Assembly: GCA_029861485.1 (NCBI GenBank)
Contig: JAOTZF010000011.1
Span: 1 to 15,020, forward strand
Length of the DNA stretch: 15,020 bases
Source: Thermoleophilia bacterium
Lineage (GTDB): Bacteria > Actinomycetota > Thermoleophilia > Miltoncostaeales > Miltoncostaeaceae
Reading direction: 5' to 3'
Position numbers and translations under genes: made by a program. Every line of letters begins with the position of its first letter. The first letter of the stretch is position 1. The notes beneath the pieces are model-generated. The model searched no databases and was not told where the DNA came from. It was given only the letters and a program-made list of their open reading frames with translations. This document shows, in pieces, positions 7,859-14,507 of the stretch.

Positions 7859-8632
7859 ATGGCCGATCTGACGAACATCGATGACGCCACCCTCCGCGAC
7901 ATCGTGCGCCTGGTGGACGGCACGCTGCCCGTCGAGCGCAAAGCGGCGCTCGAGGAGCGGGTGTCGATGGAGCCTGAGCTGCAAGCGATCGTCCAAGAGC
8001 AGTTGAAGGGGCGCGCGCTCGCCACGCCAGTGGACGAGGGCGAGCCCAGCCGGGTGCACGCGACCATCGCCGCCCGGGCCCGCCGCGGTGCGCCCCGGCC
8101 CACCTTTGCCCTCGCGCTGGGCGTCGGCGCGGCGATGGTCGCCGTGCTCGCCGCGATCCTCATCGTGCTCGCGGCGCCGAACTCGACCGAGACGAACATC
8201 GAGGCGGTCGCCGAGGTGTCTCTGCGGGCAGCCGAGGATTCGGTCGCCGTCGACTCCACCGCACCCGCCGTGCTCGAGGGCACCTTCGACGACCTGCAGT
8301 TTCCGAACTGGGAAGAGGAGTTCGGGTTCACGGCGTCCGGGCGGCGCGATGACACCGTCGAGGGCCGCACCGTGAGGACGACCTTCTACGACAACGCGGC
8401 CGGGGAGCGTCGGCTCGCCTACACGATCGTCTCTGGCGGCGCTCTCGATTCGCCGGGGGACGGCGGGTCGCGGGTCGTGAACGGTGTCGAGTTCGAGGTG
8501 TTCGACGGGCCTCTCGCGACGAGCGTCAGCTGGGAGCGCGATGGGCGCACCTGCGTGCTCTCCGGCGATGGCTCCGAGGACATGCTGATGGCCATGGCCT
8601 CCTGGAGGGGCGGCGGCGCCGTCACGTTCTAG
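7859..8632 (+). CDS. Membrane anti-sigma-factor-like protein
   Basis: Probably binds an ECF sigma factor with its cytoplasmic N-terminus and senses something outside with its C-terminus; this role is inferred. The 257-aa product starts with a helical anti-sigma-like segment (about 1-75; IVRLVDGTLPVERKAALEER is typical of anti-sigma N-termini) but has no HxxxCxxC zinc motif. One transmembrane helix follows (about 83-106), then an extracytoplasmic domain of about 150 residues with a single Cys232 and no family I can name. The neighbouring sigma gene on the other strand is broken, so the partner, if any, must be encoded elsewhere. ATG 7859 is the natural start, right after a promoter candidate. 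It is convergent with the DUF11 gene. It could also be a membrane protein with an unrelated role. Confidence 0.7.
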   Translation: MADLTNIDDATLRDIVRLVDGTLPVERKAALEERVSMEPELQAIVQEQLKGRALATPVDEGEPSRVHATIAARARRGAPRPTFALALGVGAAMVAVLAAILIVLAAPNSTETNIEAVAEVSLRAAEDSVAVDSTAPAVLEGTFDDLQFPNWEEEFGFTASGRRDDTVEGRTVRTTFYDNAAGERRLAYTIVSGGALDSPGDGGSRVVNGVEFEVFDGPLATSVSWERDGRTCVLSGDGSEDMLMAMASWRGGGAVTF

Positions 8633-8686
8633 GCCGCGCCTCGGGCCGGCCCTCGCCCGGGCGATCGCGCTGTCTCGCTCGGGGAA

Positions 8687-8705
8687 CCATCGAGGCGCTC
8701 GATGG
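8687..8705 (+). terminator. Hairpin after the anti-sigma gene
   Basis: CCATCGAG and CTCGATGG form a perfect 8-bp stem with a GCG loop, 54 bp after the stop codon, followed by GCCGTTGT. The T-tract is poor, so it may terminate only weakly or stabilise the mRNA end. Confidence 0.4.
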
Positions 8706-8778
8706 GCCGTTGTGCGGGCGCGAATGTGGGCTCAGATGCCCTCTGCGGTCACGGCAGCGAGCGCGGTAACAGTCGTCA

Positions 8779-8811
8779 GGGGCTAGCCCAGCCGGCCCGC
8801 GGGGCTAGCCC
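8779..8811. repeat. Twin palindromes GGGCTAGCCC, possible bidirectional terminator
   Basis: The 11-base GGGGCTAGCCC occurs at 8779-8789 and 8801-8811. Because its 10-base core is its own reverse complement, the two copies can also pair as a 10-bp stem with a 12-base loop. The second copy contains the stop codon of the minus-strand DUF11 gene (TAG, 8807-8805). Its place between two convergent genes fits a shared transcription-end hairpin; a protein-binding site is the alternative. Confidence 0.4.
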
Positions 8812-9662
8812 GTGACGCGTGGAGGTGCCTTGCGTCGCGGAGGCGGGACCATCCGCAGGCAGGCCTGGGCGACGACGCGTGGCGCGTTCCGGGCGTTCAC
8901 CAGGGCGATGTTGCAGCGCCGTCCGCGCACACCGCGCCTTGCGCCGAGGGTGATGCGCACCTGGGTGGTGCCCTGCGGCTTCAATGAACCGATCCGCATC
9001 ACCAGCCGTCCCGTGCCCGAGATACGCGGCCGGACGCGCTTCCACTTCCCGGTGGCCCGGGCGCGCCGCTCGAGGCCGCGGATGAAGAAGCCCGGCGGCA
9101 ACTTGTCACTGACGATCACCCCGCGCGCCGTGGCCGGGCCCTCGTTACGCACCCTGACGACGAACCGCGCCCGTCCGCCGGCGACCAGCCGGGCGGGACC
9201 GTTCTTCCTGACCAGCAGCCGACCACGCGCCGGCGGCCTCGCGGGTGGGATCGGCGGGGAAGGTGGCACCACTTGCGGTGGCGTTGGCGGTGGCGCGGGG
9301 GGCGCGGGCGGCGGAGCCGGTGGCGCAGGAGGCGGCTTCTCCTCCTTCTTGGGGGCCTTTGGCGCGGGGCATGTCTTGGACGCGTAGTGAGCCTTGTCGC
9401 CCGTCTCGGTATTCGTACTCTGCTGCTTGGAGCAATGGTGCCAGTAGGTGGTCTGCTCCGGCGCGGGCGGCGGCCGCTGCTGTTCCTGGTAGTAGTGGCC
9501 GCCGGCCGCGAGGCCGGTGGTGAGCACCAAGAGGCCGCTGGCGATCGCGAGGATCCCCAACGCTCTGCGCGCGGGACCTTGGGCTGCCGATCGCTCTGGC
9601 GTGGAGACGGAAGCGAACGCGGCGGGAGACGAGCCAGCGGAGTTGCTGGATCGTTTGGGCAC
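8805..9662 (-). CDS. Membrane-anchored, proline-rich DUF11-domain surface protein
   Basis: Probably an exposed cell-wall or envelope protein of unknown role. The 285-aa product has a cytoplasmic Ser/Ala-rich N-terminus, one transmembrane helix (about 34-54), a short outside segment with Cys77 and Cys98, a long Pro/Ala linker (about 99-146; repeated APP and PPAPP units) and a C-terminal DUF11 beta-sandwich (about 147-272). The DUF11 marks are RVRNEGPATARGVIVSDKLP, GF near 191, and Cys250/Cys268 placed for a disulphide. The final residues are basic and Pro-rich. The GTG start at 9662 (MPKRSS) has no strong ribosome site but lies downstream of a promoter candidate. The linker should span part of the cell wall. 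It ends convergently with the anti-sigma gene. The DUF11 call is good; function is unknown. Confidence 0.8.
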   Translation of the reverse strand: MPKRSSNSAGSSPAAFASVSTPERSAAQGPARRALGILAIASGLLVLTTGLAAGGHYYQEQQRPPPAPEQTTYWHHCSKQQSTNTETGDKAHYASKTCPAPKAPKKEEKPPPAPPAPPPAPPAPPPTPPQVVPPSPPIPPARPPARGRLLVRKNGPARLVAGGRARFVVRVRNEGPATARGVIVSDKLPPGFFIRGLERRARATGKWKRVRPRISGTGRLVMRIGSLKPQGTTQVRITLGARRGVRGRRCNIALVNARNAPRVVAQACLRMVPPPRRKAPPRVTG

Positions 9663-9675
9663 TTAAATCGCTGGA

Positions 9676-9704
9676 ATCTTCGCCAATAACGCCGAAAACG
9701 TCAA
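9676..9704 (-). promoter_or_regulatory. Candidate promoter of the DUF11 gene
   Basis: On the minus strand TTGACG (9704-9699) is followed after 17 bases by GAAGAT (9681-9676), 13 bases before the GTG at 9662. The -35 is strong and the -10 weak. The patch 9661-9735 is clearly more A/T-rich than its surroundings, as expected for a promoter. Confidence 0.45.
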
Positions 9705-9739
9705 GCACGACTTCGAAAAGAACTCGGATTGGTGATCGC

Positions 9740-9930
9740 CTAGGCCGCCAGCTCCTTCTCGAGTGCCGGGAAGCGGGTCGTGAAGCGCGCGCCGCCAAGC
9801 CACTCACCGAGCCGCTCGGCTTTGGCGTCAATGGCCGCGCCAACCTTCGAGCCGACGTCCTCGAGCAGTCTGGTGGCGATCGCGCCGCCCTTCGTCGCTC
9901 GTCGGCGCCGATCGAATCGACGCCGCTCAT
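9740..9930 (-). pseudogene. Short frameshifted coding remnant, function unknown
   Basis: From ATG 9930 the minus strand reads MSGVDSIGADER with normal codon use. Near 9890 the good codon pattern moves to another frame, which reads KGGAIATRLLEDVGSKVGAA, then KAERLGEWLGGARF and ends FPALEKELAA at TAG 9742-9740. That second frame has no start codon of its own before a stop near 10009. Joined by one frame change, the two parts would make a small helical protein of about 63 residues. It may be a broken small gene, a sequence error, or the tail of a lost larger gene. I recognise no family. The rest of the 9663-10000 gap holds the DUF11 promoter candidate and the rnz terminator. Confidence 0.35.
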
Positions 9931-9938
9931 TGAAACAC

Positions 9939-9964
9939 GACGGCCCCGCGCGCGGCGGGCCGTC
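9939..9964 (-). terminator. Hairpin after rnz
   Basis: On the minus strand GACGGCCC and GGGCCGTC form a perfect 8-bp stem around a 10-base GC-rich loop, 36 bp after the RNase Z stop, followed by GTGTTT. It is a reasonable terminator for the hpf-rnz operon. Confidence 0.5.
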
Positions 9965-10000
9965 TAGGGGCGGGTGCGGATGCCCCGGCTCCTCATCGCC

Positions 10001-11032
10001 TCACCTATCCCCGACGACTTTCGAGGTCTTCTGCTTGCCACCGGATTCCGGACCCGATCCGCTCTCCCGGGGTGTGAGCCGCGGGCGGCCGTGCTCGGGT
10101 AGCGGTACGTGGATCAGGTCGAAGTCCTCAGGGGCGAACGCGTTCGGGAAGTAGCGGCGCGCCTCGTCGAGGATATCGGCGGTCGTGTAGCGACGCGATC
10201 GGTGGGTCAGCGCGAGCGCACGGACGTGGGCGGCCGCCGCGACCCGGGCGGCCTCGGCCGCCGTCGTGTGGCCGGTGGCCTCGGCCCGCTCACGATCGCG
10301 CGAGAGGAAGGTCGCCTCGTGCACCAGCAGGTCAGCGCCGTCGGCGGCGTGCGCGAGAGCGTCAGTCGGACGGGTGTCTCCTGAGAAGACGACCCGCCTT
10401 CCCGGCTGGGAGGGGCCGACGACGCTGGCTGAGGTCACGGCGCGGCCATCGACCTGGACGTCATGACCGGCTGCAAGGCGACCCAGCGCGGGGCCGTCGG
10501 TCACCCCCTGCCTGCGGGCCGCGTCGGGGTCGAGGTGTCCGGGCCGCTCATCCTCGATCAGGGCCCAGCCGATGGCCGCCCCAGGATGACGCGCTGGTAG
10601 CGCGACCAGTCGGTAGTCGGGCCGCTCGATCTTTTGTCCCGGCTCGAGCTCCATCACCTCGAGATCGAAACCGAGCCGCCCGAAATGGGTACGGAACCCG
10701 TCGATCAGCTCGCGCGCGCCCGCGGGACCGGCAAGCAGCAAAGGCATCTCTCGCACATCCGAGAGCGTCGCGAGCAACCCGGGTAGTCCGAGCACGTGAT
10801 CGGCGTGGAAGTGTGTCAGCAGGATCGTCGAGAGCCCGCCGAGGCCTGCAGCCGATCGCAGCATCTGGCGCTGTGTGCCCTCGCCGCAGTCCACCAGGAT
10901 GTGCTCGCCGCCTCTGATCAGAAGGTCGGCAGCGACGCTGCGCTCGACGGTCGGCTCCCTCGCGCCCGTACCGAGGAACAGCACGGCCAGCTGGGGAGAT
11001 TGATCCTCATGGCGGGCGCCGCGAGGGCTCAT
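10001..11032 (-). CDS. rnz: Ribonuclease Z (tRNA 3'-processing endonuclease)
   Basis: Zinc endonuclease of the metallo-beta-lactamase fold that cuts precursor tRNAs after the discriminator base. The 343-aa protein shows the FLGTGAREPT start, DCGEGTQRQ (48-56), the zinc motif HFHADH (74-79), His149 in ARHPG, Asp219 in SGDTRPTD, HEATF (238-242), GHTT (254-257) and His277 in LTHRSRRY. These match the B. subtilis ligands His63, His65, Asp67, His68, His140, Asp211 and His269. The last 30 residues are a polar, probably disordered tail. ATG 11032 overlaps the hpf TGA (ATGA), so the two genes are very likely translationally coupled; no other in-frame start fits better. A hairpin follows the stop. Confidence 0.95.
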   Translation of the reverse strand: MSPRGARHEDQSPQLAVLFLGTGAREPTVERSVAADLLIRGGEHILVDCGEGTQRQMLRSAAGLGGLSTILLTHFHADHVLGLPGLLATLSDVREMPLLLAGPAGARELIDGFRTHFGRLGFDLEVMELEPGQKIERPDYRLVALPARHPGAAIGWALIEDERPGHLDPDAARRQGVTDGPALGRLAAGHDVQVDGRAVTSASVVGPSQPGRRVVFSGDTRPTDALAHAADGADLLVHEATFLSRDRERAEATGHTTAAEAARVAAAAHVRALALTHRSRRYTTADILDEARRYFPNAFAPEDFDLIHVPLPEHGRPRLTPRESGSGPESGGKQKTSKVVGDR

Positions 11033-11829
11033 GCGTCTGCGGGGCCGACCATGCCATAGTGGCCGTCGTAGCGTCGGTATACCAGCCTCATCCGCTCATC
11101 AGAGTCATCGACGAATGACACGAACGAGACGGTCGAGGCGTCGAGCATCTTCATCGCCTCGCCCTGCGACATGGTCGGGGCGCGGCGTATGGGGAGCTCC
11201 GCGGGCTCGTCGGCGGGGCCCCTGCCAACCTCGAGGTCGCCGCTCACCAGCTCCAGCTCGCCGTCGTGTCGTCGCGCGATTACGCAGTCGGAGCCGGTGC
11301 CCGAGTCGGTGAACAGGTGGAAGTCGTAGCCCAGCATGTCCATCTCGAACGCGGCTTCCTCAGGTGTCATGCGCAGGATCGAGTAGCTCTTGCGCCGCAC
11401 CAACTCTCGCTCCTCAAGGCGGCGGGGGAAGAACTCCGGTCGGTCGGTCGCGAGGTCGCCGTGGCGCCACTCGCCCTCGGTCGGCTTCCCCGACCGGCGC
11501 GTCGCGGTCTCGCGGCGCTCGGCCAGTCGACGGATGTTCCTGCGCACTCGGTCGCACATCAGCCCGATCGCCGTCTCGAGATCGGCATCGGCGACGTGCG
11601 CCCGGATCACCGCCCCCGACACGTCGACGCTCGCCTTGGCCGTCGCCGGCCGCTCAAGTGCCGGATTGGGCTCGATCGCCAGCTCGAGCGCGGCATGGAT
11701 TACCGGGCGCGGGGCGGCCGACCAGGCGGCGCGCAGCCTCTCGACGGCGCTGTCGCGTTGAGTCGTGCTCACCGGTCCGCGGGTCCTGACGTCGACGTCC
11801 ATTTGGGATGCGTCTGATGTTGCGTGCAT
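11029..11829 (-). CDS. hpf: Long-form ribosome hibernation-promoting factor with two C-terminal domains
   Basis: Binds the 30S decoding region and, through its C-terminal domain, drives formation of inactive ribosome dimers or other hibernating states. The 266-aa product has an S30AE N-terminal domain (about 10-106), a charged linker (107-140) and two tandem copies of the S30EA C-terminal fold. The first (about 145-192) reads RRKSYSILRMTPEEAAFEMD; the second (about 214-262) reads APTMSQGEAMKMLDAS then VYRRYDGHYGMVGP. Twin-tail members are known among actinobacterial hibernation and dormancy factors (RafH-like). I chose ATG 11829 because AGGAAGG lies five bases upstream; a GTG at 11835 would sit on top of that site. 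It is the first gene of the hpf-rnz pair and divergent from eno. Confidence 0.9.
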   Translation of the reverse strand: MHATSDASQMDVDVRTRGPVSTTQRDSAVERLRAAWSAAPRPVIHAALELAIEPNPALERPATAKASVDVSGAVIRAHVADADLETAIGLMCDRVRRNIRRLAERRETATRRSGKPTEGEWRHGDLATDRPEFFPRRLEERELVRRKSYSILRMTPEEAAFEMDMLGYDFHLFTDSGTGSDCVIARRHDGELELVSGDLEVGRGPADEPAELPIRRAPTMSQGEAMKMLDASTVSFVSFVDDSDERMRLVYRRYDGHYGMVGPADA

Positions 11830-11834
11830 GTCCA

Positions 11835-11841
11835 CCTTCCT
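11835..11841 (-). promoter_or_regulatory. Ribosome binding site deciding the hpf start
   Basis: AGGAAGG on the minus strand lies five bases before ATG 11829. It overlaps the alternative GTG at 11835, ruling that start out, and is one of the strongest Shine-Dalgarno sites in the window. Confidence 0.65.
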
Positions 11842-11865
11842 CGCGCGGGTCTGGCCACCGATCGA

Positions 11866-11890
11866 AGTCCCAGGGTCTCATGGATGAAAC
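11866..11890 (-). promoter_or_regulatory. Candidate stress-sigma (SigB/SigF-like) promoter of hpf
   Basis: On the minus strand GTTTCA (11890-11885) is followed after 13 bases by GGGACT (11871-11866). The consensus of SigB/SigF-type promoters is about GTTT, 12-17 bases, GGGTAT. The -35 fits well; the -10 matches at four of six positions. A start near 11858 would give a leader of about 30 bases containing the AGGAAGG site. Confidence 0.35.
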
Positions 11891-12018
11891 GCAACTCGCG
11901 AGGCGCCTCGGGGCGATCCGGAGATCCACCGCAACGACCTGCGGCCTTTCCCGGACCTGCAGCTCGACGACCGCCCCCCCGGGTCCCCGGGGAGGGCGTC
12001 CGATCTCGCGACTCTGAG

Positions 12019-12024
12019 TAGACT
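12019..12024 (+). promoter_or_regulatory. Candidate -10 box for eno
   Basis: TAGACT lies 35 bases before the enolase ATG, which has GGAG at 12051-12054 as ribosome site. I see no -35 hexamer at normal spacing, so this is tentative. The remainder of the 230-bp divergent hpf/eno space is GC-rich with short palindromes only. Confidence 0.3.
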
Positions 12025-12059
12025 CAACGCCCCCGTCTTCTTGCGATCCTGGAGCGCCG

Positions 12060-13343
12060 ATGTCATCGACTATCTCCCGAGTGCATGCCCGCCAGATCAT
12101 CGATTCGCGCGGGCAGCCGACGGTCGAGGTCGATGTCGCTCTCGAGTCCGGCGCGCTCGGCCGGGCCGCGGTTCCCTCGGGCGCCAGCACCGGTGTCCAT
12201 GAGGCGCTGGAGCTTCGTGACTCCGGCGACGCGGCGTTCGGTGGCAAGGGCGTGGGTCGCGCCGTCGCGAACGTCGTTCACGAGCTCGCCGACGTCCTGG
12301 TCGGCACAGACGCCGCGAATCAGGCGGTGATCGATCGCACCATGATCGAGCTCGACGGCACTCCTACGAAGGAGCGCCTCGGCGCGAACGCGATCCTCGG
12401 CTGCTCGCTGGCGGTGGCGCAGGCTGCGGCGATCGACGCGGGCCTGCCCCTCTATCGCTACCTGGGTGGGGCAAGGGCCGGCCTCCTGCCGGTGCCGATG
12501 ATGAACATCCTCAACGGCGGTGCCCACGCCGACAACTCGGTGGACATCCAGGAGTTCATGATCGCCCCCGTCGGCGCGGCGACCTTCAGCGAGGCGCTCC
12601 GCGCGGGAGTCGAGATCTACTCCGCGCTCAAGAACGTGCTGGCGAGCAAGGGGCTGTCCACCGCCGTAGGCGATGAAGGCGGTTTCGCGCCCGACCTCGA
12701 GAGCAACGAGGCGGCGCTCGCGATCATCTCCGAGGCGGTCGAGCGGGCCGGATACTCGATCGGCGACGACATCGCCCTGGCGCTCGACGTGGCGGCGAGC
12801 GAGTTGCACTCCGACGGCATATACCGGCTCGAGGGCGAAGGGCGCGAGCTCGATGCCGCAGGGATGATCGAGCTCCTGGCCGGGCTCGCCGAGCGGTATC
12901 CGATCATCTCGATCGAGGACGGAATGGACGAAGAGGACTGGGACGGTTGGAAGCAGCTGACCGACGCGATCGGAGACAGGGTCCAGCTCGTCGGCGATGA
13001 CCTTTTCGTCACCAGCTCCGAGCGCCTCGCACGGGGTATCGCCGACGGCGTCGGGAACGCCATCCTGATCAAGGTCAACCAGATCGGCACCGTCTCCGAG
13101 ACGCTGGCGGCAATGGATCTCGCGGCCAGCGCCGGCTACCGCTCTATGGTTTCCCACCGCTCCGGTGAGACCGAGGATGTCTTCATCGCCGACCTCGCCG
13201 TCGCGACGGGGGCGGGCCAGATCAAGACGGGCGCCCCCGCGCGCAGCGAGCGAGTGGCCAAGTACAACCAGTTGCTGCGGATCGAGGAGCAGCTCGGGCA
13301 CGCGGCGAACTACCCCGGTCGCGCGGCCTTTTCGAACCGCTAG
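12060..13343 (+). CDS. eno: Enolase (phosphopyruvate hydratase)
   Basis: Interconverts 2-phosphoglycerate and phosphoenolpyruvate in glycolysis; in many bacteria it also belongs to RNA degradosomes. The 427-aa length is normal. Visible motifs: VPSGASTG (38-45), NGGAHADN (152-159), GDEGGFAP (204-211; Glu206 as general acid/base), Mg ligands Asp243 (LDVAASE), Glu286 (SIEDGMDEEDW) and Asp313 (GDDLFVT), catalytic Lys338 (LIKVNQIGT), SHRSGETED (365-373) and the closing KTGAPARSERVAKYNQLLRI. ATG 12060 has GGAG five bases upstream. It is followed by the actinobacterial eno-ftsB-DUF501 order, with ftsB starting 78 bp after its stop. Confidence 0.98.
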   Translation: MSSTISRVHARQIIDSRGQPTVEVDVALESGALGRAAVPSGASTGVHEALELRDSGDAAFGGKGVGRAVANVVHELADVLVGTDAANQAVIDRTMIELDGTPTKERLGANAILGCSLAVAQAAAIDAGLPLYRYLGGARAGLLPVPMMNILNGGAHADNSVDIQEFMIAPVGAATFSEALRAGVEIYSALKNVLASKGLSTAVGDEGGFAPDLESNEAALAIISEAVERAGYSIGDDIALALDVAASELHSDGIYRLEGEGRELDAAGMIELLAGLAERYPIISIEDGMDEEDWDGWKQLTDAIGDRVQLVGDDLFVTSSERLARGIADGVGNAILIKVNQIGTVSETLAAMDLAASAGYRSMVSHRSGETEDVFIADLAVATGAGQIKTGAPARSERVAKYNQLLRIEEQLGHAANYPGRAAFSNR

Positions 13344-13421
13344 CGGGACGCATGGCAGGAAGCCGGCACTCCAGCGAGTACCAAGTGGTCACGCCCATCC
13401 TCTCCGCGGCCGGGCTCGACC

Positions 13422-13754
13422 ATGCCCCGACTCAAGCTCCTATTCATCGCCGGCATCCTTACCGCCGTGCTCATCGGCTACGTGGGCCCGGTGCAGGCCT
13501 ACGTGGAGCAGCGCGCCGAGCTGGCGCACCAGAAGGCCACGCTCGCGGAGCTCGAGGCCAAGCGGGATCGCCTCAAGCGGCAGGCCAAGGCGAGCGACCG
13601 ACCGGACGTGCTCGAGGCCAAGGCACGCGACCTCGGATTGATCAAGCCCGGCGAGCGCGCCTATGTGATCCGTGGCCTCCCCGACGAGAAGCCGGCCCAT
13701 GCGGACACCTCCGATGACGGAGGTCTCTGGGGCTGGATTGCCGGGCGTCTCTGA
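13422..13754 (+). CDS. ftsB: Septum formation initiator, FtsB/DivIC family
   Basis: Bitopic membrane protein of the divisome that, with FtsL and FtsQ, helps activate septal peptidoglycan synthesis. The 110-aa product has a very short cytoplasmic end (MPRLK), a transmembrane helix (about 5-22), a charged coiled coil (about 27-55; EQRAELAHQKATLAELEAKR) and the family's closing segment ARDLGLIKPGERAYVIRGL (68-86). A short hydrophobic, Trp-containing end (GLWGWIAGRL) is unusual. Family and place after eno agree. Its last 41 bases overlap the DUF501 frame if that gene starts at 13714. The symbol divIC is also used for such proteins; which one applies cannot be told from sequence. Confidence 0.88.
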   Translation: MPRLKLLFIAGILTAVLIGYVGPVQAYVEQRAELAHQKATLAELEAKRDRLKRQAKASDRPDVLEAKARDLGLIKPGERAYVIRGLPDEKPAHADTSDDGGLWGWIAGRL

Positions 13755-14199
13755 CGAGGACGCCGTTCGCGCTCTGCTTGGGCGGGAGTCGACCACCAAT
13801 CACCGGATCGCGGTGCGGTGCCCCCGGGGCGGCCCGGCCGTGCTGGAGAACCGGTCGCGCGATGCTGCCGGCCGTCCGTTTCCCACGCGCCACTGGCTGG
13901 CTTGTAGGAGTCTGTCGCGGACCGTCGCCCGCCTCGAGGCGGATGGGGGCGTGCGCGAGCTGGAGCAGTGTTGTGATCTCGCCGCGGCGCTGAGGTCCTC
14001 GCAAGAGCGGCACGCCGAGCTTCATGACGGCCACTTCATTGCGGGCGCCAGAGATCCGCGGCACGTGAAGTGCCTACACGCGCACCTTGCCTTCGCCCTG
14101 GTCGAGGGCGGCGAGGTCGGCGACTGGATCCGGCGGCGCGCGAGCGTCGAGTGGCCGGAGCGGTGTTGCGTCCGCGATGTCCTGGAGGCTGCCCCGTGA
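13714..14199 (+). CDS. DUF501 family protein
   Basis: Conserved, mostly actinobacterial cytoplasmic protein of unknown function that usually lies beside eno and ftsB/divIC. The 161-aa product has the family marks RCPRGGPAVLEN (35-46), GRPFPTRHWLAC (53-64), RLEADGGVRELE (73-84) and DPRHVKCLHAHLAFAL (114-129). Several Cys and His residues (Cys36, Cys64, Cys86, Cys87, His117, Cys120, His122, and a CC pair at 151-152) are suggestive of metal binding, though that is only inference. Start choice: ATG 13714 overlaps ftsB by 41 bp; TTG 13738 is possible, and ATGs at 13672 and 13699 would overlap more. Its stop overlaps the next gene by GTGA. Confidence 0.85.
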   Translation: MTEVSGAGLPGVSDEDAVRALLGRESTTNHRIAVRCPRGGPAVLENRSRDAAGRPFPTRHWLACRSLSRTVARLEADGGVRELEQCCDLAAALRSSQERHAELHDGHFIAGARDPRHVKCLHAHLAFALVEGGEVGDWIRRRASVEWPERCCVRDVLEAAP

Positions 14200-14507
14200 G
14201 CGACGACCGGGCTGCCGTCGCCCAGTTCGCCTGGCATGGCGGGCTCGAGAGGCTGCGCCAGGCGGGCCCTCTGGTGGGCCCGCGCTCACGACTGGTCGAG
14301 GCCGTGCACGATGAGCTGCGACGGCGCGTCGGTCAGACCTTCACCATCGCCGACCTGGCGAGGGCCTATTCCGAATCGGAGGACTGGTTCCAGGAGCTGG
14401 CGCCGCGCGTCGCACCCAAGCATCCGGATCTCTGGGATTCCTCCGTGGTGCTCGACGGTGCCTTCGCCCTCTACGCGCGCGGCGCGCGGGACGCTCAGCC
14501 GGCGTGA
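14196..14507 (+). CDS. Hypothetical 103-aa protein coupled to DUF501
   Basis: I do not recognise the family. From GTG 14196, which overlaps the DUF501 stop by four bases, the product reads MSDDRAAVAQFAWHGGLERL and later QTFTIADLARAYSESEDWFQ, then a PKHPDLWDSSVVLDGAFALY segment. It has no signal or membrane segment and three Trp residues, and looks like a compact helical cytoplasmic protein. Codon use is fully typical of the window (third positions almost all G/C), so it is surely translated. It overlaps the next gene by GTGA. Position between DUF501 and a small membrane protein suggests a shared, perhaps envelope- or division-linked, task; that is inference from place only. Confidence 0.75.
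   Translation: MSDDRAAVAQFAWHGGLERLRQAGPLVGPRSRLVEAVHDELRRRVGQTFTIADLARAYSESEDWFQELAPRVAPKHPDLWDSSVVLDGAFALYARGARDAQPA

Noticed and set aside
11899..11910. 12-bp palindrome CGAGGCGCCTCG in the hpf/eno divergent region
   Set aside because: Palindromes this long are expected a few times by chance in 15 kb of GC-rich DNA, and it has no second copy nearby; not enough for an operator call.
12063..13301. A 412-codon open frame antisense to eno
   Set aside because: Shadow of enolase in the opposite frame, no recognisable motif.
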